Source of the DNA: Ruminococcaceae bacterium KH2T8
Lineage (GTDB): Bacteria > Bacillota > Clostridia > Saccharofermentanales > Saccharofermentanaceae
Reading direction: 5' to 3'
Assembly (NCBI GenBank): GCA_900111435.1
Contig: FOIY01000001.1
Span: forward strand, 620,001 to 684,000
DNA length: 64,000 nucleotides
Position 1 is the first letter of the stretch. The number at the start of each line of letters is the position of its first letter. The position numbers were made by a program, and so were the translations under genes. Positions 24,953 to 33,768 of this stretch are shown piece by piece. Below the pieces are notes generated by a model. It was not told the DNA's origin, ran no database searches, and worked only from the letters and a program-made list of their open reading frames with translations.

Positions 24953-25413
24953 ATATACGGCCCGCGGTAGCGCCTGACGCTCTTGTCCGTCGGGATGGGT
25001 CCGGCGTAGTCTGAGATGTCTTTGAGCGGATAGAGCACGAAAGCCCTCTGATACATCCTCGGGTGCGGGATCGTGAGCTTCGGGTCATCCGATACCATGT
25101 CATCAAAGAGAAGAATATCAATATCCAAAGTCCTCGGAGCATTGGCAAAGAGCCTTACCCTGTGGAGCCTCAACTCGATATCGGCAACTACCTTGAGGAG
25201 TTCATAAGCATCAAGATCCGTCTCGATCTTAAGACAGATATTCAGGAAATCATCCTGGTCCGAATATCCGACCGGCTCAGTCTCATAGACATTGGAACAG
25301 GATATGACATCGATCTTATCGTTCTCATTAAGAAGTACGATAGCGCTCATGAGATTCTGATCTCTGTCTCCCATATTGCTTCCGAGAGATAGATATGCCG
25401 TATGCTTCATCAT
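24949..25413 (-). CDS. folK: 6-hydroxymethyl-dihydropterin pyrophosphokinase
   Basis: Activates hydroxymethyl-dihydropterin with ATP for folate synthesis. 154 aa with AYLSLGSNMGDR, the DxD-type loop PRTLDIDILLFDD and IPHPRMYQRAFVLYPL, all HPPK signatures. Last gene of folE-folP-folB-folK; the start overlaps the folB stop. Confidence 0.95.
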   Translation of the reverse strand: MMKHTAYLSLGSNMGDRDQNLMSAIVLLNENDKIDVISCSNVYETEPVGYSDQDDFLNICLKIETDLDAYELLKVVADIELRLHRVRLFANAPRTLDIDILLFDDMVSDDPKLTIPHPRMYQRAFVLYPLKDISDYAGPIPTDKSVRRYRGPYI

Positions 25414-25778
25414 ATCTCACCTCTTCTTCTGGTGATCGTCGTCTCCATAGTCCTGAATACGCCATCAACAGGGGCAGACGGCTTTGATACCGTGATCGAC
25501 ACTTCGCTTATGAGCTCGGAATAACCGAGCACGCACTCGACGAGCCTGTATGCGAGATTCTCGATGAGATTTCCTCTCGAAGATGAGACTATATCCTTTA
25601 TGAGCTCGTAGACCTCCGAATAGTCGACAGTTCCGCTCAATTCGTCAGTTCTTGCTCCGGGGAGTTCCTCAAATCCCATATCGCATGTCACAACGAATAC
25701 CTGACCCTTCTCCTTTTCCTCGGGAAGGCATCCGGTAAATCCGTAAAACTCCATGTCGCACATCTTTACATGATCCAT
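25410..25778 (-). CDS. folB: Dihydroneopterin aldolase
   Basis: Converts dihydroneopterin to 6-hydroxymethyl-dihydropterin. 122 aa with FYGFTGCLPEEKEKGQ, DYSEVYELI, LIENLAYRL and VSKPSAPVDG, the FolB motifs. It overlaps folP by 13 bases and folK by 4. Confidence 0.94.
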   Translation of the reverse strand: MDHVKMCDMEFYGFTGCLPEEKEKGQVFVVTCDMGFEELPGARTDELSGTVDYSEVYELIKDIVSSSRGNLIENLAYRLVECVLGYSELISEVSITVSKPSAPVDGVFRTMETTITRRRGEI

Positions 25779-26635
25779 GAGCTTCCCCTTAAAACTCCTT
25801 CGTATCCGATGATCGCATCTGCCGTATCACCTACGTTATGAACTCTAACCATATTGGCTCCGAAAGCAGTTCCCGCGAGAGCCATTCCGATGGATACGGG
25901 ATCTCTTTGATCAGGTGCCGTATCCCTGCCGAGCATAGCGGCAGGTGTTCTCTTACGAGAGCATGCAAGGAGCACGGGATACTTGCCGTATTCGGACATC
26001 TTATCCATCGCTCTTATAAGGTCGATATCCTGCTGTCTTGAGGTACCGAATCCTACGCCGGGATCCACCATTATATTCTGCTCTGGAAGTCCCGCATCGA
26101 TAGCACGCTTAACGCTGCCCGCGATCTCCCTGATAGCTCTTTCTACGATATCTTCCTTTATGCATTCGCCGTTCCTTCTGCAGTTGAACATCAGGATAGC
26201 GCCGGCATCGTATTCCTTTACGACTGATGCCATATTGGGATCGTACATGAAGCCGTAAATGTCATTGATGATATGGCATCCTGCCTCGAGCGCACCCTTG
26301 GCAACACCGGACTTATAAGTATCTACGGAGATGACCGTCTCGAAGTTTGCATTGATCGCCTCGATAACGGGAACGATCCTCGAAAGCTCCTCGTCTACGC
26401 TTATCTCGGTATATCCGGGGCGTGTCGATTCACCGCCTACATCGATAACGGCTGCACCTTCATTGATCATCTTCTCGGCTGCAAAGAGAGCATCGCTCTG
26501 CTTAAAGTGCTTTCCTCCGTCCGAGAATGAATCGGGAGTAACATTAAGAATTCCCATGCAAAGCGTCTTATCTTCAAAGACGATCTTTCTGTCACGACAT
26601 GAGAAAGTACCCTTAAATCTTCTTGCGAGGTTCAT
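25766..26635 (-). CDS. folP: Dihydropteroate synthase
   Basis: Condenses the pterin pyrophosphate with p-aminobenzoate; target of sulfonamides. 289 aa with [46 protein letters not shown] and the ending MVRVHNV. It overlaps folE by 4 bases. Confidence 0.96.
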   Translation of the reverse strand: MNLARRFKGTFSCRDRKIVFEDKTLCMGILNVTPDSFSDGGKHFKQSDALFAAEKMINEGAAVIDVGGESTRPGYTEISVDEELSRIVPVIEAINANFETVISVDTYKSGVAKGALEAGCHIINDIYGFMYDPNMASVVKEYDAGAILMFNCRRNGECIKEDIVERAIREIAGSVKRAIDAGLPEQNIMVDPGVGFGTSRQQDIDLIRAMDKMSEYGKYPVLLACSRKRTPAAMLGRDTAPDQRDPVSIGMALAGTAFGANMVRVHNVGDTADAIIGYEGVLRGSSWIM

Positions 26636-27255
26636 GCATTACCTCTCTGTCTGTTGATAAGAGCGAGCGCTTCGTTACGAGTTCTCTCGTCCTTTCGGCA
26701 TCCGCCTCTCATCGCGGAAGTAACGGTCTTTGAACCGGGCTTTCTTATGCCTCTCATCGTCATGCAGAGGTGCTCGGCCTCGATAACGACACAGACTGCT
26801 GTCGCATCGACTGACTTTATGATCTGGTCAGCGATCTCGGATGTAAGTCTCTCCTGAAGCTGGGGCTTTCTGGAAAGCGTATCGACGATACGTGCCACCT
26901 TGGAAAGTCCGAGGATCTTGCCGTCTCTGGGGATATAGACTACATGAGCCTTGCCGTGGAAAGGCAGAAGGTGATGCTCACACATCGAATAGAAAGGGAT
27001 ATCTCCGATAAGGATCATCTCGTCATTTCCGGTCTCGTTAAAGACCTTGATGTCCTTCGAGATATCTCTGTGAAGTCCCGAGAATACTTCGGCATACATC
27101 CTTGCTACTCTCTGGGGAGTCTCAAGAAGACCCTCTCTGTCAGGATCCTCACCGATAGCCTTAAGGATAGTCCTTACGGCATCTTCGATAGCGGGAAGAT
27201 CCATGTTCTTTCTGCTCTCTTCGGGAATGCTCATATCCGAATCGTAATCGTACAT
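26632..27255 (-). CDS. folE: GTP cyclohydrolase I
   Basis: First step of folate synthesis, GTP to dihydroneopterin triphosphate. 207 aa with the zinc site in [15 protein letters not shown] and a second Cys in [11 protein letters not shown], plus [14 protein letters not shown] lies 9 bases before the ATG. It follows the AraC gene by 21 bases and is probably in the same long transcript. Confidence 0.96.
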   Translation of the reverse strand: MYDYDSDMSIPEESRKNMDLPAIEDAVRTILKAIGEDPDREGLLETPQRVARMYAEVFSGLHRDISKDIKVFNETGNDEMILIGDIPFYSMCEHHLLPFHGKAHVVYIPRDGKILGLSKVARIVDTLSRKPQLQERLTSEIADQIIKSVDATAVCVVIEAEHLCMTMRGIRKPGSKTVTSAMRGGCRKDERTRNEALALINRQRGNA

Positions 27256-27276
27256 TTAAATCATCTCCAATTCTTA

Positions 27277-28191
27277 TCACTCTTCGTAATCCGAAGAATG
27301 TTCTTTTCTGTATTCCATGGGCGTGATACCCATCTGCTTTCTGAATGCGACATTGAATCTCTGGGGACTTGAAAATCCCGCCTGTGCCGCGACTCCCGAT
27401 ACCTTGATCTCCTTATTCTCGAGAAGCTCGCATGCACGCTCGATCCTCTTCTTCATGAGATAGGACATGGGGCTTATACCGAACTCATCGCGGAATGCTC
27501 TCGTGAAATATCCCTGGCTCAGGTAGACATAAGATGCTGCATTGGCAACAGTGATGCCTCTGTCGTAATTGCTGTCAATATATTCCTTCGCGATGATAAC
27601 GAGCTCACGTGCCTTGCCGTTTCTTACACGAAGGCTCTCCTCCCACTCGCTCTTCAGGGCTCTCGAGAGCGTGATCATAAGCTCGACAGTAAGGATCTGC
27701 ATCATAAGATCCTTGGCATAAAGATCGCCCGAGTTCTCCTCAACGATCCTCTCCATCAGCTTACTGATGCTCTTCTTGTTGCTTCCCGAGATGATGAGAT
27801 ACGGTTCCTTCGAAGCCTCTTCGTCACCCTCTGCGAAATCGAGAAAGCTCTCAAGAGAAGGCTGCGATCTGCCCGTATGATCCCTGTCCTTTGAAAATCC
27901 GAAATAAAGGACGATCGTATCGGCTACGGGAGTGATTATCTTAGCGGAGTGAGGAGTATTCGGCCTGATTATCAGGGCATTACCTTTGTCGACAGATACC
28001 TTCTTACCGTCGATCATGAACTCGACCTTACCGTTTCGAAGGTAAAAGAGTTCATGCGTCGTATGCTTGCTCATCTCGGGCATCGGAACTTTCTTTTCCA
28101 TGATATGGTCAAGTCCCGCGAATACTACGGGTACCATCCCGTTATCCGATCTTATGTTGTCCTCGATAGCGGGCAGAAGTCTGTCGAACAT
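27277..28191 (-). CDS. AraC-family transcriptional regulator
   Basis: 304 aa. The N-terminal cupin/ligand domain carries the usual HELFYLRNGKVEFMIDG and RPNTPHSA strands. The C-terminal double HTH spans about 205-295 (YLSQGYFTRAFRDEFGISPMSYL, AGFSSPQRFNVAFRKQMGITPMEYR). Its ligand is likely a sugar or envelope metabolite. It starts 10 bases after the esterase-like gene's stop. Confidence 0.9.
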   Translation of the reverse strand: MFDRLLPAIEDNIRSDNGMVPVVFAGLDHIMEKKVPMPEMSKHTTHELFYLRNGKVEFMIDGKKVSVDKGNALIIRPNTPHSAKIITPVADTIVLYFGFSKDRDHTGRSQPSLESFLDFAEGDEEASKEPYLIISGSNKKSISKLMERIVEENSGDLYAKDLMMQILTVELMITLSRALKSEWEESLRVRNGKARELVIIAKEYIDSNYDRGITVANAASYVYLSQGYFTRAFRDEFGISPMSYLMKKRIERACELLENKEIKVSGVAAQAGFSSPQRFNVAFRKQMGITPMEYRKEHSSDYEE

Positions 28192-28201
28192 CGATATCTC
28201 C

Positions 28202-30472
28202 TTATTCGAATCTTATGTTGTCCACGTAGATCTCGCCATTCTTCGACATATCCTCTATCGTGAACTTCAGGCTCTCGAGCGATATCTCGCCCTCCTGTTC
28301 GTAAGTGAAGACCAGAGTCTGCCAGTTGAGCTGCTGCTTTATCTCAGCCTCGCCGAAGTTCTCTACCTTCATTACCTTTCGTACGGTGTCGGGATTAAAT
28401 ACATCCACGAGCATCCTGTTCTTGCCCCTTATGACCAGAGGGGCCATTATCGACCTATAGGTGAGGACGGGTTCGAATCCGTAGAGCGAATTCTCCGTCT
28501 CGTATCTTATGTGAAGCGACGCGCTTCCTTCCGTCTTATGAAGCGAATCGGCAGTGATGACGCCGTTGCCCTTGAATGTCCTGTAGACCTTGAGCTTCTT
28601 GAACTCCTCGCCCTCGTTCTCTATACCTACGAACTCGAGATTATCGCAGCTGCAGAAGTAAAGATCGGGAGCATAGAATGCCGCATCCCTGTCAAACCTG
28701 AAAGGCAGTACCGGAAGGTCATTGAGGTTCTTGAATGTCGCGTCGTGCGGAAACGGCGAGAAGCCGTATGTGACACTCGTAGGCTCAGTGATATCGTCGC
28801 GCCATACCATGACTCTTACGCCGTGAAGGATACGTGCATTGGCAGGATAGAAGATCCTGTCCTCGCCGCAGATGGCAAAGCCGCGAAGTTCCGTCTCACC
28901 TTCCGTAAGGCGAAGACCGTCACCCAAGTTATCGAACTGCAGTATGAGCTTATTACCCGCTCTCTCGACGCCCGAGCATGCGGGACATGACTTGGGCATC
29001 ATGGGCGTGATGTGGTGTCCTAATGCGATGACGGCAAGTCTTACTCCGAGAGTAAAGCTCTTCGTCTTATCAGGCAGCAGAAGATCATGAAGACTGATGA
29101 TACCCGTAGGCATATTGAGCTTTCTGCAGAATGCCATGAGCTTTTCGTTGAACTCGATGACCTTGTAAGGGAAATCGTAATCGATGCTCTTCGGGTGCAT
29201 GGCAACGAACAGCATCGAAGGCATGAGCGAATCGTCATAGACTTCCTTGGGCTCGAATACGGATGACAACGTTCCGAGAAGTCCCATGAGGAGAAGATCG
29301 TATCTTCCGAAGAGATATTCTTCCCTGTCGGGAGAGAATGACATACCTCTGATGGTGAGTCCGCGAAGTGCGTGAAGCTTTGCCCTGTACATCGTACCGA
29401 TCCTGTACTTGGCCTTGATGTAGGCAGAGTCCTCAGCCTTCTTTCCCGTCTTATATCTGATCTCAGACATCATGCTGAAGTCGAGATTCTTTGCTGAACT
29501 GATGTTGTCTTCCTTGGGCTCCTGCTTCTTGGAGAAAGACGAATCGGGGCTCGTCGGGAAGTCGAGCTCTGCCGCTTCCTTTTCAGCCTCTTCCTCGGCT
29601 TCCTTCTCCTCAGGCTCCTGAGTGAGTTCCTTGAGCTTTTCCTCTTTCTTGAGATCGAAATCAAGGAAGAACTTACCGACCTCGAGTTCCTTCTGGAGCT
29701 TGTCGGTCTCGTTTATGTGCCTGTCTTTCTTGAGGTTCGCGTTATATCTGTCCTCATCCGCGAGAAGCTCAAGTTCCTCAAGATAATCGGAGAGTGCAGT
29801 CTGGTTCTCGACTACTTCGTCGGAGATCCAGTTGATGATCGACGATTCGGCACATGAAAGGTCAACGACTCCTACGGGATAGTGGACCTGATCGGCAACC
29901 GTATATGCAAATGAAAATGCCGAAGATGAAACATTTGAAAGTTCCTTGGTATCCGTGATCTTTATCCAGTGAGCCTCACTGAAATGAGTCTTGGGTTCAT
30001 ATGCGATCTCCTTCTCGTCGGACTCAAGTCCGTTACGTGCAGGCGTAAAGAACCTCAAGTGGCTCATCACCTGGCGCTTTAATGGGGTAGCGGGAGCGAC
30101 CGCGTTCTTCATGGGGATCGAGAGATATTCGGTTCCCAGGAACACCCATACGTCACCGCATCGGATATCGCTCAACGTGACCGTATCGGAAAAGCATTTG
30201 AAAACGAAAGTGTACGCATCGGTAGAAGCCTTGTACGCAGGAACGGTGAACTTGAAGTCACCCTTTCCGGATGTAGTCGTCTCAAGGCTCAGGATAGTAC
30301 CGTACTCGGCATCGAGCTTGGAAACCCGCCTGCCGTCAGTTGGATCCTTGGAGATCTCGAGCGTTATAGTGGCGCTCGGAGCAGCCTTACCCTCGATAAC
30401 GAAAGGCACCTGCTGTTGAAACACTGTCTTGTTGTTAAGCCAACTGGGCAGAATGATCTGATTTACCTGCAT
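28202..30472 (-). CDS. Sialate O-acetylesterase homologue, catalytically degenerate
   Basis: 756 aa. Overall order follows SASA-family enzymes: an N-terminal beta domain (LPSWLNNKTVFQQQVP), then an SGNH-like core around GDVWVFLGTEYLS and YPVGVVDLSCAESSIINWIS, and a C-terminal beta region. The family nucleophile motif GQSNM reads GTEYL and the DxHP segment reads LLLP, so Ser and His are gone: probably a binding protein rather than an esterase. A Glu/Lys-rich coiled-coil insert lies at about 217-325. The last 150 residues resemble a carbohydrate-binding jelly roll. There is no signal peptide. Start ATG 30472 with AGGTTAT upstream. Flanked by two AraC genes. Confidence 0.65.
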   Translation of the reverse strand: MQVNQIILPSWLNNKTVFQQQVPFVIEGKAAPSATITLEISKDPTDGRRVSKLDAEYGTILSLETTTSGKGDFKFTVPAYKASTDAYTFVFKCFSDTVTLSDIRCGDVWVFLGTEYLSIPMKNAVAPATPLKRQVMSHLRFFTPARNGLESDEKEIAYEPKTHFSEAHWIKITDTKELSNVSSSAFSFAYTVADQVHYPVGVVDLSCAESSIINWISDEVVENQTALSDYLEELELLADEDRYNANLKKDRHINETDKLQKELEVGKFFLDFDLKKEEKLKELTQEPEEKEAEEEAEKEAAELDFPTSPDSSFSKKQEPKEDNISSAKNLDFSMMSEIRYKTGKKAEDSAYIKAKYRIGTMYRAKLHALRGLTIRGMSFSPDREEYLFGRYDLLLMGLLGTLSSVFEPKEVYDDSLMPSMLFVAMHPKSIDYDFPYKVIEFNEKLMAFCRKLNMPTGIISLHDLLLPDKTKSFTLGVRLAVIALGHHITPMMPKSCPACSGVERAGNKLILQFDNLGDGLRLTEGETELRGFAICGEDRIFYPANARILHGVRVMVWRDDITEPTSVTYGFSPFPHDATFKNLNDLPVLPFRFDRDAAFYAPDLYFCSCDNLEFVGIENEGEEFKKLKVYRTFKGNGVITADSLHKTEGSASLHIRYETENSLYGFEPVLTYRSIMAPLVIRGKNRMLVDVFNPDTVRKVMKVENFGEAEIKQQLNWQTLVFTYEQEGEISLESLKFTIEDMSKNGEIYVDNIRFE

Positions 30473-30486
30473 ATATAACCTCACCT

Positions 30487-30559
30487 GTTTCACGAAACCG
30501 AGAAACACAAACATTATACTATAAAATACGATTTTTTCATCTTTACCGCTTGCGCAAGC
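30487..30559. promoter_or_regulatory. Divergent regulatory region between esterase-like and AraC genes
   Basis: Contains a TATAAT -10 on the minus strand (30518-30513), an inverted repeat GTTTC-AC-GAAAC (30487-30498) and a perfect 12-bp palindrome GCTTGCGCAAGC (30548-30559) followed by an A-run. The palindromes are plausible operator sites for the neighbouring AraC regulators. Confidence 0.5.
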
Positions 30560-30621
30560 AAAAAAATAATATTATCATCGTTAATATAAATATTTGTTTC
30601 GCCGGATAAGGAGACAAAGGC

Positions 30622-31557
30622 ATGTCATTTCAGTATAGTCAGTACTTCGAGAATATCTGTAACCACTTTCCCGAAGCTTCTTACGAAGACATCAGGAAGA
30701 ACAGTAATGAACTCTTTTGCTGTGCGGTACTGAACCAGGATACGGGAAACTGCGCTGCCCACTACCACGAATATCTCGAGATCTTATACGTGATCTCCTC
30801 CTCCGTAACGGTCAAAGTCAATAAGCACGAATATGAAGTAAACAGCGGAGATATGCTGATACTGATCCCCGGAGACGTCCACAGCATGAAGACGAAGAAG
30901 GGCTCAAGGTACATCTGCCTTCAGTCCGATACCGACTTCCTCTTCTCCTCTACTCTTACGAACTCCGACCTTCACTACATAATGCCTTTCACTCTGGCGA
31001 ACAACACTGAAGCAAGGCTCTTCAAGGCATCGGTCATCGATTCGACCTCGATCCCCAAGAAGCTCTACGATATCTTTACCGAATACTCCGAAAGAAAGAA
31101 TTTCTACAAGCTCGCGATAAGAGGAAATATGTCCGAGATAGCGCTCTATGTCTTCAGGCATTGGGATTCCCTGGCTGATAAAAAGGTCGATACCTCTAAC
31201 TCCGGGGAGATCTGCCCTCAAAGACTCGAGAAGGTCATCGATCATATCAACATCCACTACGATCAGGACTTAACGGCTGAAGAGATGGCTGTGCTGGCAG
31301 GAATGAGCTACTCGTACTTTTCGAGATTTTTCAAATCATCTCTCGGCGTCTCATTCTCGGAATACCTCAATGCCATAAGGATCAAGAATGCCGAAAAGCT
31401 CCTGATAAGGAGCGAGCTCTCGATCGCGGAAGTAGCGGCTGCGGTCGGATTTTCAAATGCGAGTTACTTTATCGCGCAGTTTAAAAAGCAGCTGCACATC
31501 ACTCCCAAGAAATATAAGAACAATTTCGGCGGTGTAGTAGGTCAGGAGAATTCCTGA
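30622..31557 (+). CDS. AraC-family transcriptional regulator
   Basis: 311 aa with a cupin N-terminus (HYHEYLEILYVISSSVTV, GDMLILIPGDVHS) and the C-terminal AraC HTH pair at about 205-300 (LAGMSYSYFSRFFKSSLGVSFSEYL, VGFSNASYFIAQFKKQLHITPKKYK). AAGGAG lies 8 bases before the ATG. Divergent from the esterase-like gene, which it probably controls. Confidence 0.92.
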   Translation: MSFQYSQYFENICNHFPEASYEDIRKNSNELFCCAVLNQDTGNCAAHYHEYLEILYVISSSVTVKVNKHEYEVNSGDMLILIPGDVHSMKTKKGSRYICLQSDTDFLFSSTLTNSDLHYIMPFTLANNTEARLFKASVIDSTSIPKKLYDIFTEYSERKNFYKLAIRGNMSEIALYVFRHWDSLADKKVDTSNSGEICPQRLEKVIDHINIHYDQDLTAEEMAVLAGMSYSYFSRFFKSSLGVSFSEYLNAIRIKNAEKLLIRSELSIAEVAAAVGFSNASYFIAQFKKQLHITPKKYKNNFGGVVGQENS

Positions 31558-31561
31558 TAAG

Positions 31562-31581
31562 ATCTCGGATCAGTCCGAGAT
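31562..31581. terminator. Hairpin at the convergent AraC/DeoR ends
   Basis: A perfect 8-bp stem ATCTCGGA / TCCGAGAT with a 4-base loop between the convergent stops; the DeoR stop codon lies inside it. No T-run on either side, so termination efficiency is uncertain. Confidence 0.5.
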
Positions 31582-32346
31582 GATTACGTTCATGCCCTTT
31601 TTCTTGCACGCTTCGATAGTCTTCTCATCTGCCTGGTCATCAGTGATGAGGTGATCTATCTTGTTGGGCGAAATGAAAACAGAAGCGGAATCGGCACCCA
31701 TCTTGGTGGAGTCCACGAGAGCTACGATATATTTACTTCTCTCGGCGCACAGCCTCTTGAGCTCGAGCTCGAAGAGATTATTACCCGAAAGTCCCATCTC
31801 AGGCGAGAATCCGTTACCCGAAACGAAATAATATTCGGCTCTGAAACGGCTGATCATCTCTCGGCACATAACGCCCTCGATAGTACCCGAATGGGGACGG
31901 AGCATTCCTCCGATAAGGATGATCGATTTGAAATTATTGTAGTGCTGAAGCTCCATGGCGGTATGGATACCGTTCGTGATAACGGTAACATCTTCAGTGT
32001 CCTTAAGGAACGGGATCATATTAAATGCAGTAGAGCTCGCGTCCATGAAGATGGTATCGCCGCTTCGAACGAGTGCCGCGGCCTTCTTTCCTATCTTCTC
32101 CTTAAGATCGACGTGAGTTACGGAACGCACCATATAATTCTCTGCGAGCTCGTCGGTATGGTGCTTCTCGGGAAGTCTTACGCCTCCGTGATAACGAACG
32201 ATGGCACCCTCTCTTGCAAGGTCGCGAAGGTCTGTCCTTATCGTCGCTCCGGTAACACCGAGGCGCTCGGATAAGAGGTTTGTATTGATCGAGCCTTCCG
32301 TAGCAAGAATATCGAGTATCTGTTTTCTTCGTTCGAGATTTATCAT
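31570..32346 (-). CDS. DeoR/GlpR-family regulator
   Basis: 258 aa. An N-terminal HTH (RRKQILDILATEGSINTNLLSERLGVT, then RTDLRDLAREGAIVRYHGG) and a C-terminal sugar-phosphate-sensing DeoRC domain (DTIFMDASSTAF, TVITNGIHTAMEL, SGNGF). These usually repress sugar-uptake operons, but no such operon is adjacent. The ATG has no SD; a -10 box ends 7 bases ahead. Confidence 0.9.
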   Translation of the reverse strand: MINLERRKQILDILATEGSINTNLLSERLGVTGATIRTDLRDLAREGAIVRYHGGVRLPEKHHTDELAENYMVRSVTHVDLKEKIGKKAAALVRSGDTIFMDASSTAFNMIPFLKDTEDVTVITNGIHTAMELQHYNNFKSIILIGGMLRPHSGTIEGVMCREMISRFRAEYYFVSGNGFSPEMGLSGNNLFELELKRLCAERSKYIVALVDSTKMGADSASVFISPNKIDHLITDDQADEKTIEACKKKGMNVIISD

Positions 32347-32397
32347 ATGAAAATATTATCAGCGCATATTTTCATTGTCAATCACGTGTTTTCATAT
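32347..32397 (-). promoter_or_regulatory. Promoter and operator of the DeoR-type gene
   Basis: On the minus strand TTGACA (32381-32376), a 17-bp spacer and TAATAT (32358-32353), then TTTCAT and the ATG at 32346. Overlapping it are ATGAAAATAT (32347-32356) and its inverse ATATTTTCAT (32366-32375), plus a third half-site GTTTTCATAT (32388-32397). The inverted repeats cover the -10 and spacer, which suits autorepression. Confidence 0.65.
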
Positions 32398-32476
32398 AAA
32401 AGCAAGTTACGGCATCATTTGAGTCGTGATGGGAAGCCGCTTTCCATCGCGGTCTTCTCAATCGCCTCGATCCGGT

Positions 32477-32592
32477 CCATTACCGTTTACCCTGCCATTT
32501 TCCGGAAAATGTGGTAATGAAATGGTAATGGCGGCCTCCATTACCATTTCACTACCACTTTCGAGTGATTTTGGACGTGTTTGTGGTAATGG
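32477..32592. repeat. 116-bp imperfect palindrome
   Basis: Centred near 32534.5. The inner arms of 21 bases (32511-32531 and 32538-32558) pair at 20 of 21 positions. The outer GGTAATGG/CCATTACC boxes (32477-32484 and 32585-32592) mirror each other at exactly the same distance. A second, perfect 16-bp palindrome CATTTTCCGGAAAATG lies at 32496-32511. It occupies most of the 325-bp spacer between the DeoR gene and tRNA-Gln, which holds no gene. Confidence 0.75.
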
Positions 32593-32643
32593 CACCCTTA
32601 TGAGCCGCCGGAATCCGAGCCGGTCCAAACACTTTCAGGCAAT

Positions 32644-32668
32644 AAAAAAGTCCCGCATTACGCGGGAC
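32644..32668 (-). terminator. Terminator after tRNA-Gln
   Basis: GTCCCGC / GCGGGAC stem with a 5-base loop followed on the minus strand by six T, just after the CCA end of the tRNA. Confidence 0.88.
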
Positions 32669-32671
32669 TTG

Positions 32672-32745
32672 TGGCTGCCGAACTAGGATTCGAACCCAGA
32701 CAGACGGTGCCAGAAACCGGAGTGCTACCCTTACACAATTCGGCA
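32672..32745 (-). tRNA. tRNA-Gln (CTG)
   Basis: Acceptor TGCCGAA / TTCGGCA with the U1-A72 pair usual in Gln tRNAs, anticodon loop TTCTGGC giving anticodon CTG, T-loop GGTTCGAATCC, discriminator G and encoded CCA. The outermost anticodon-stem pair looks mismatched (C-U). It reads CAG codons. Confidence 0.9.
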
Positions 32746-32805
32746 ATGTCATTTATTTGACGTGAGCTAGTATAGCAAATCGCTCGCTTAAAATCAACAT
32801 CTTTT

Positions 32806-33408
32806 TTAAGATAATGTATTACCCGTTATTTCCACCAGTCCCATCTCCTCAAGAAGAGCCTTTACCTTACCCACATCTTCGTAGAGAGGTATCTTCATAT
32901 GCTCGTTGCGGAGAGCGAATGCGGGATGAAATGTTGTCAGGATCTTGTAGCCGTTCTTGTCAACGAAGTATCCCCTTACGTCTTTCATGACCGGTTTTAT
33001 TCCGAAGAATGCTTCGTAGGCCGTGGACCCGAGGAGCAGGATCACCTTCGGTCTTACGAGATTAAACTGTACCGCCAGGTGCTTCTTGCACGCCGCTATC
33101 TCGGCGGGCTCGGGGCGTCTGTTCTCCGGAGGACGGCATTTAACAATGTTACAGATGTGGTAATCACGGTCTTTGAGACCATAAGCCGCCAGAAGATGCT
33201 GCAGGAGCTGACCGGACCTTCCGACGAAGGGACTTCCCATCTGATCCTCGTCCTTTCCCGGTGCTTCGCCTATTATCATGAGGGGGGCATGCTTTGATCC
33301 GCGCGAAATGACCGTGTGCGTCCTGGTCTCGTGAAGAGGGCAGGCCGTACATTCGCGGCATTCGCTTTCGAACTTCTTCCACTTTTCTTCAAATGTCGGA
33401 TCTGACAT
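32806..33408 (-). CDS. Uracil-DNA glycosylase, family 4 ([4Fe-4S])
   Basis: Removes uracil from DNA. 200 aa with the family 4 signature IIGEAPGKDEDQMGSPFVGR, an N-terminal CRECTAC cysteine cluster and later cysteines (ICNIVKCRPP, IAACKKH) for the Fe-S cluster, and the catalytic-loop segment TTFHPAF. Start ATG 33408 with AGGTGA 8 bases upstream; GTG 33417 overlaps the previous stop. Co-transcribed with the Smr-like gene. Confidence 0.9.
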   Translation of the reverse strand: MSDPTFEEKWKKFESECRECTACPLHETRTHTVISRGSKHAPLMIIGEAPGKDEDQMGSPFVGRSGQLLQHLLAAYGLKDRDYHICNIVKCRPPENRRPEPAEIAACKKHLAVQFNLVRPKVILLLGSTAYEAFFGIKPVMKDVRGYFVDKNGYKILTTFHPAFALRNEHMKIPLYEDVGKVKALLEEMGLVEITGNTLS

Positions 33409-33413
33409 GTCAT

Positions 33414-33752
33414 TCACCTGAATATCACGACGGTGATACCGTCGTTAGATCTGGCCCAGTCCCTGTCCCTGTTAAGCGAAGGGATAAGGGCAGTCATTCG
33501 TCTTCCCTCTTCCGAGAAAGGACCGAACTTTTCGCCCGGACAGAATTCCTTTATGAGACCTCTCCTCTTGTAGCCGCGAAGCCCCATAAGGCACGCGCTC
33601 TTTATCGCGCCGCCCTTTCCTGATGAACCGTAGCCGTGGATGATCTTGCATTCACGGACACCGCTTGCACGGACCGCATAGATCTGATTATTGAGCCTCG
33701 ACATGGCAGTCGAGACATCGGGCATTCCGCTTTCAAGATTGATCTCTTTCAT
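33414..33752 (-). CDS. Smr-domain-like small protein
   Basis: 112 aa resembling a stand-alone Smr/MutS2-C domain: an initial LESGMPDVSTAMSRLNNQI helix, then CKIIHGYGSSGKGGAIKSA, matching the HGxGxxG loop. The second half (RGYKRRGLIKEFCPGEKFG) differs from nuclease Smr. Smr domains bind or nick nucleic acids. It lies upstream of the glycosylase gene with touching stop/start codons, suggesting a nucleic-acid maintenance pair. Confidence 0.75.
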   Translation of the reverse strand: MKEINLESGMPDVSTAMSRLNNQIYAVRASGVRECKIIHGYGSSGKGGAIKSACLMGLRGYKRRGLIKEFCPGEKFGPFSEEGRRMTALIPSLNRDRDWARSNDGITVVIFR

Positions 33753-33768
33753 ATTTGAGATTATACAC

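Noticed and set aside
32400..32640. Integrated element or att site beside tRNA-Gln
   Set aside because: No integrase and no duplicated tRNA 3' end; the palindrome explains the sequence.
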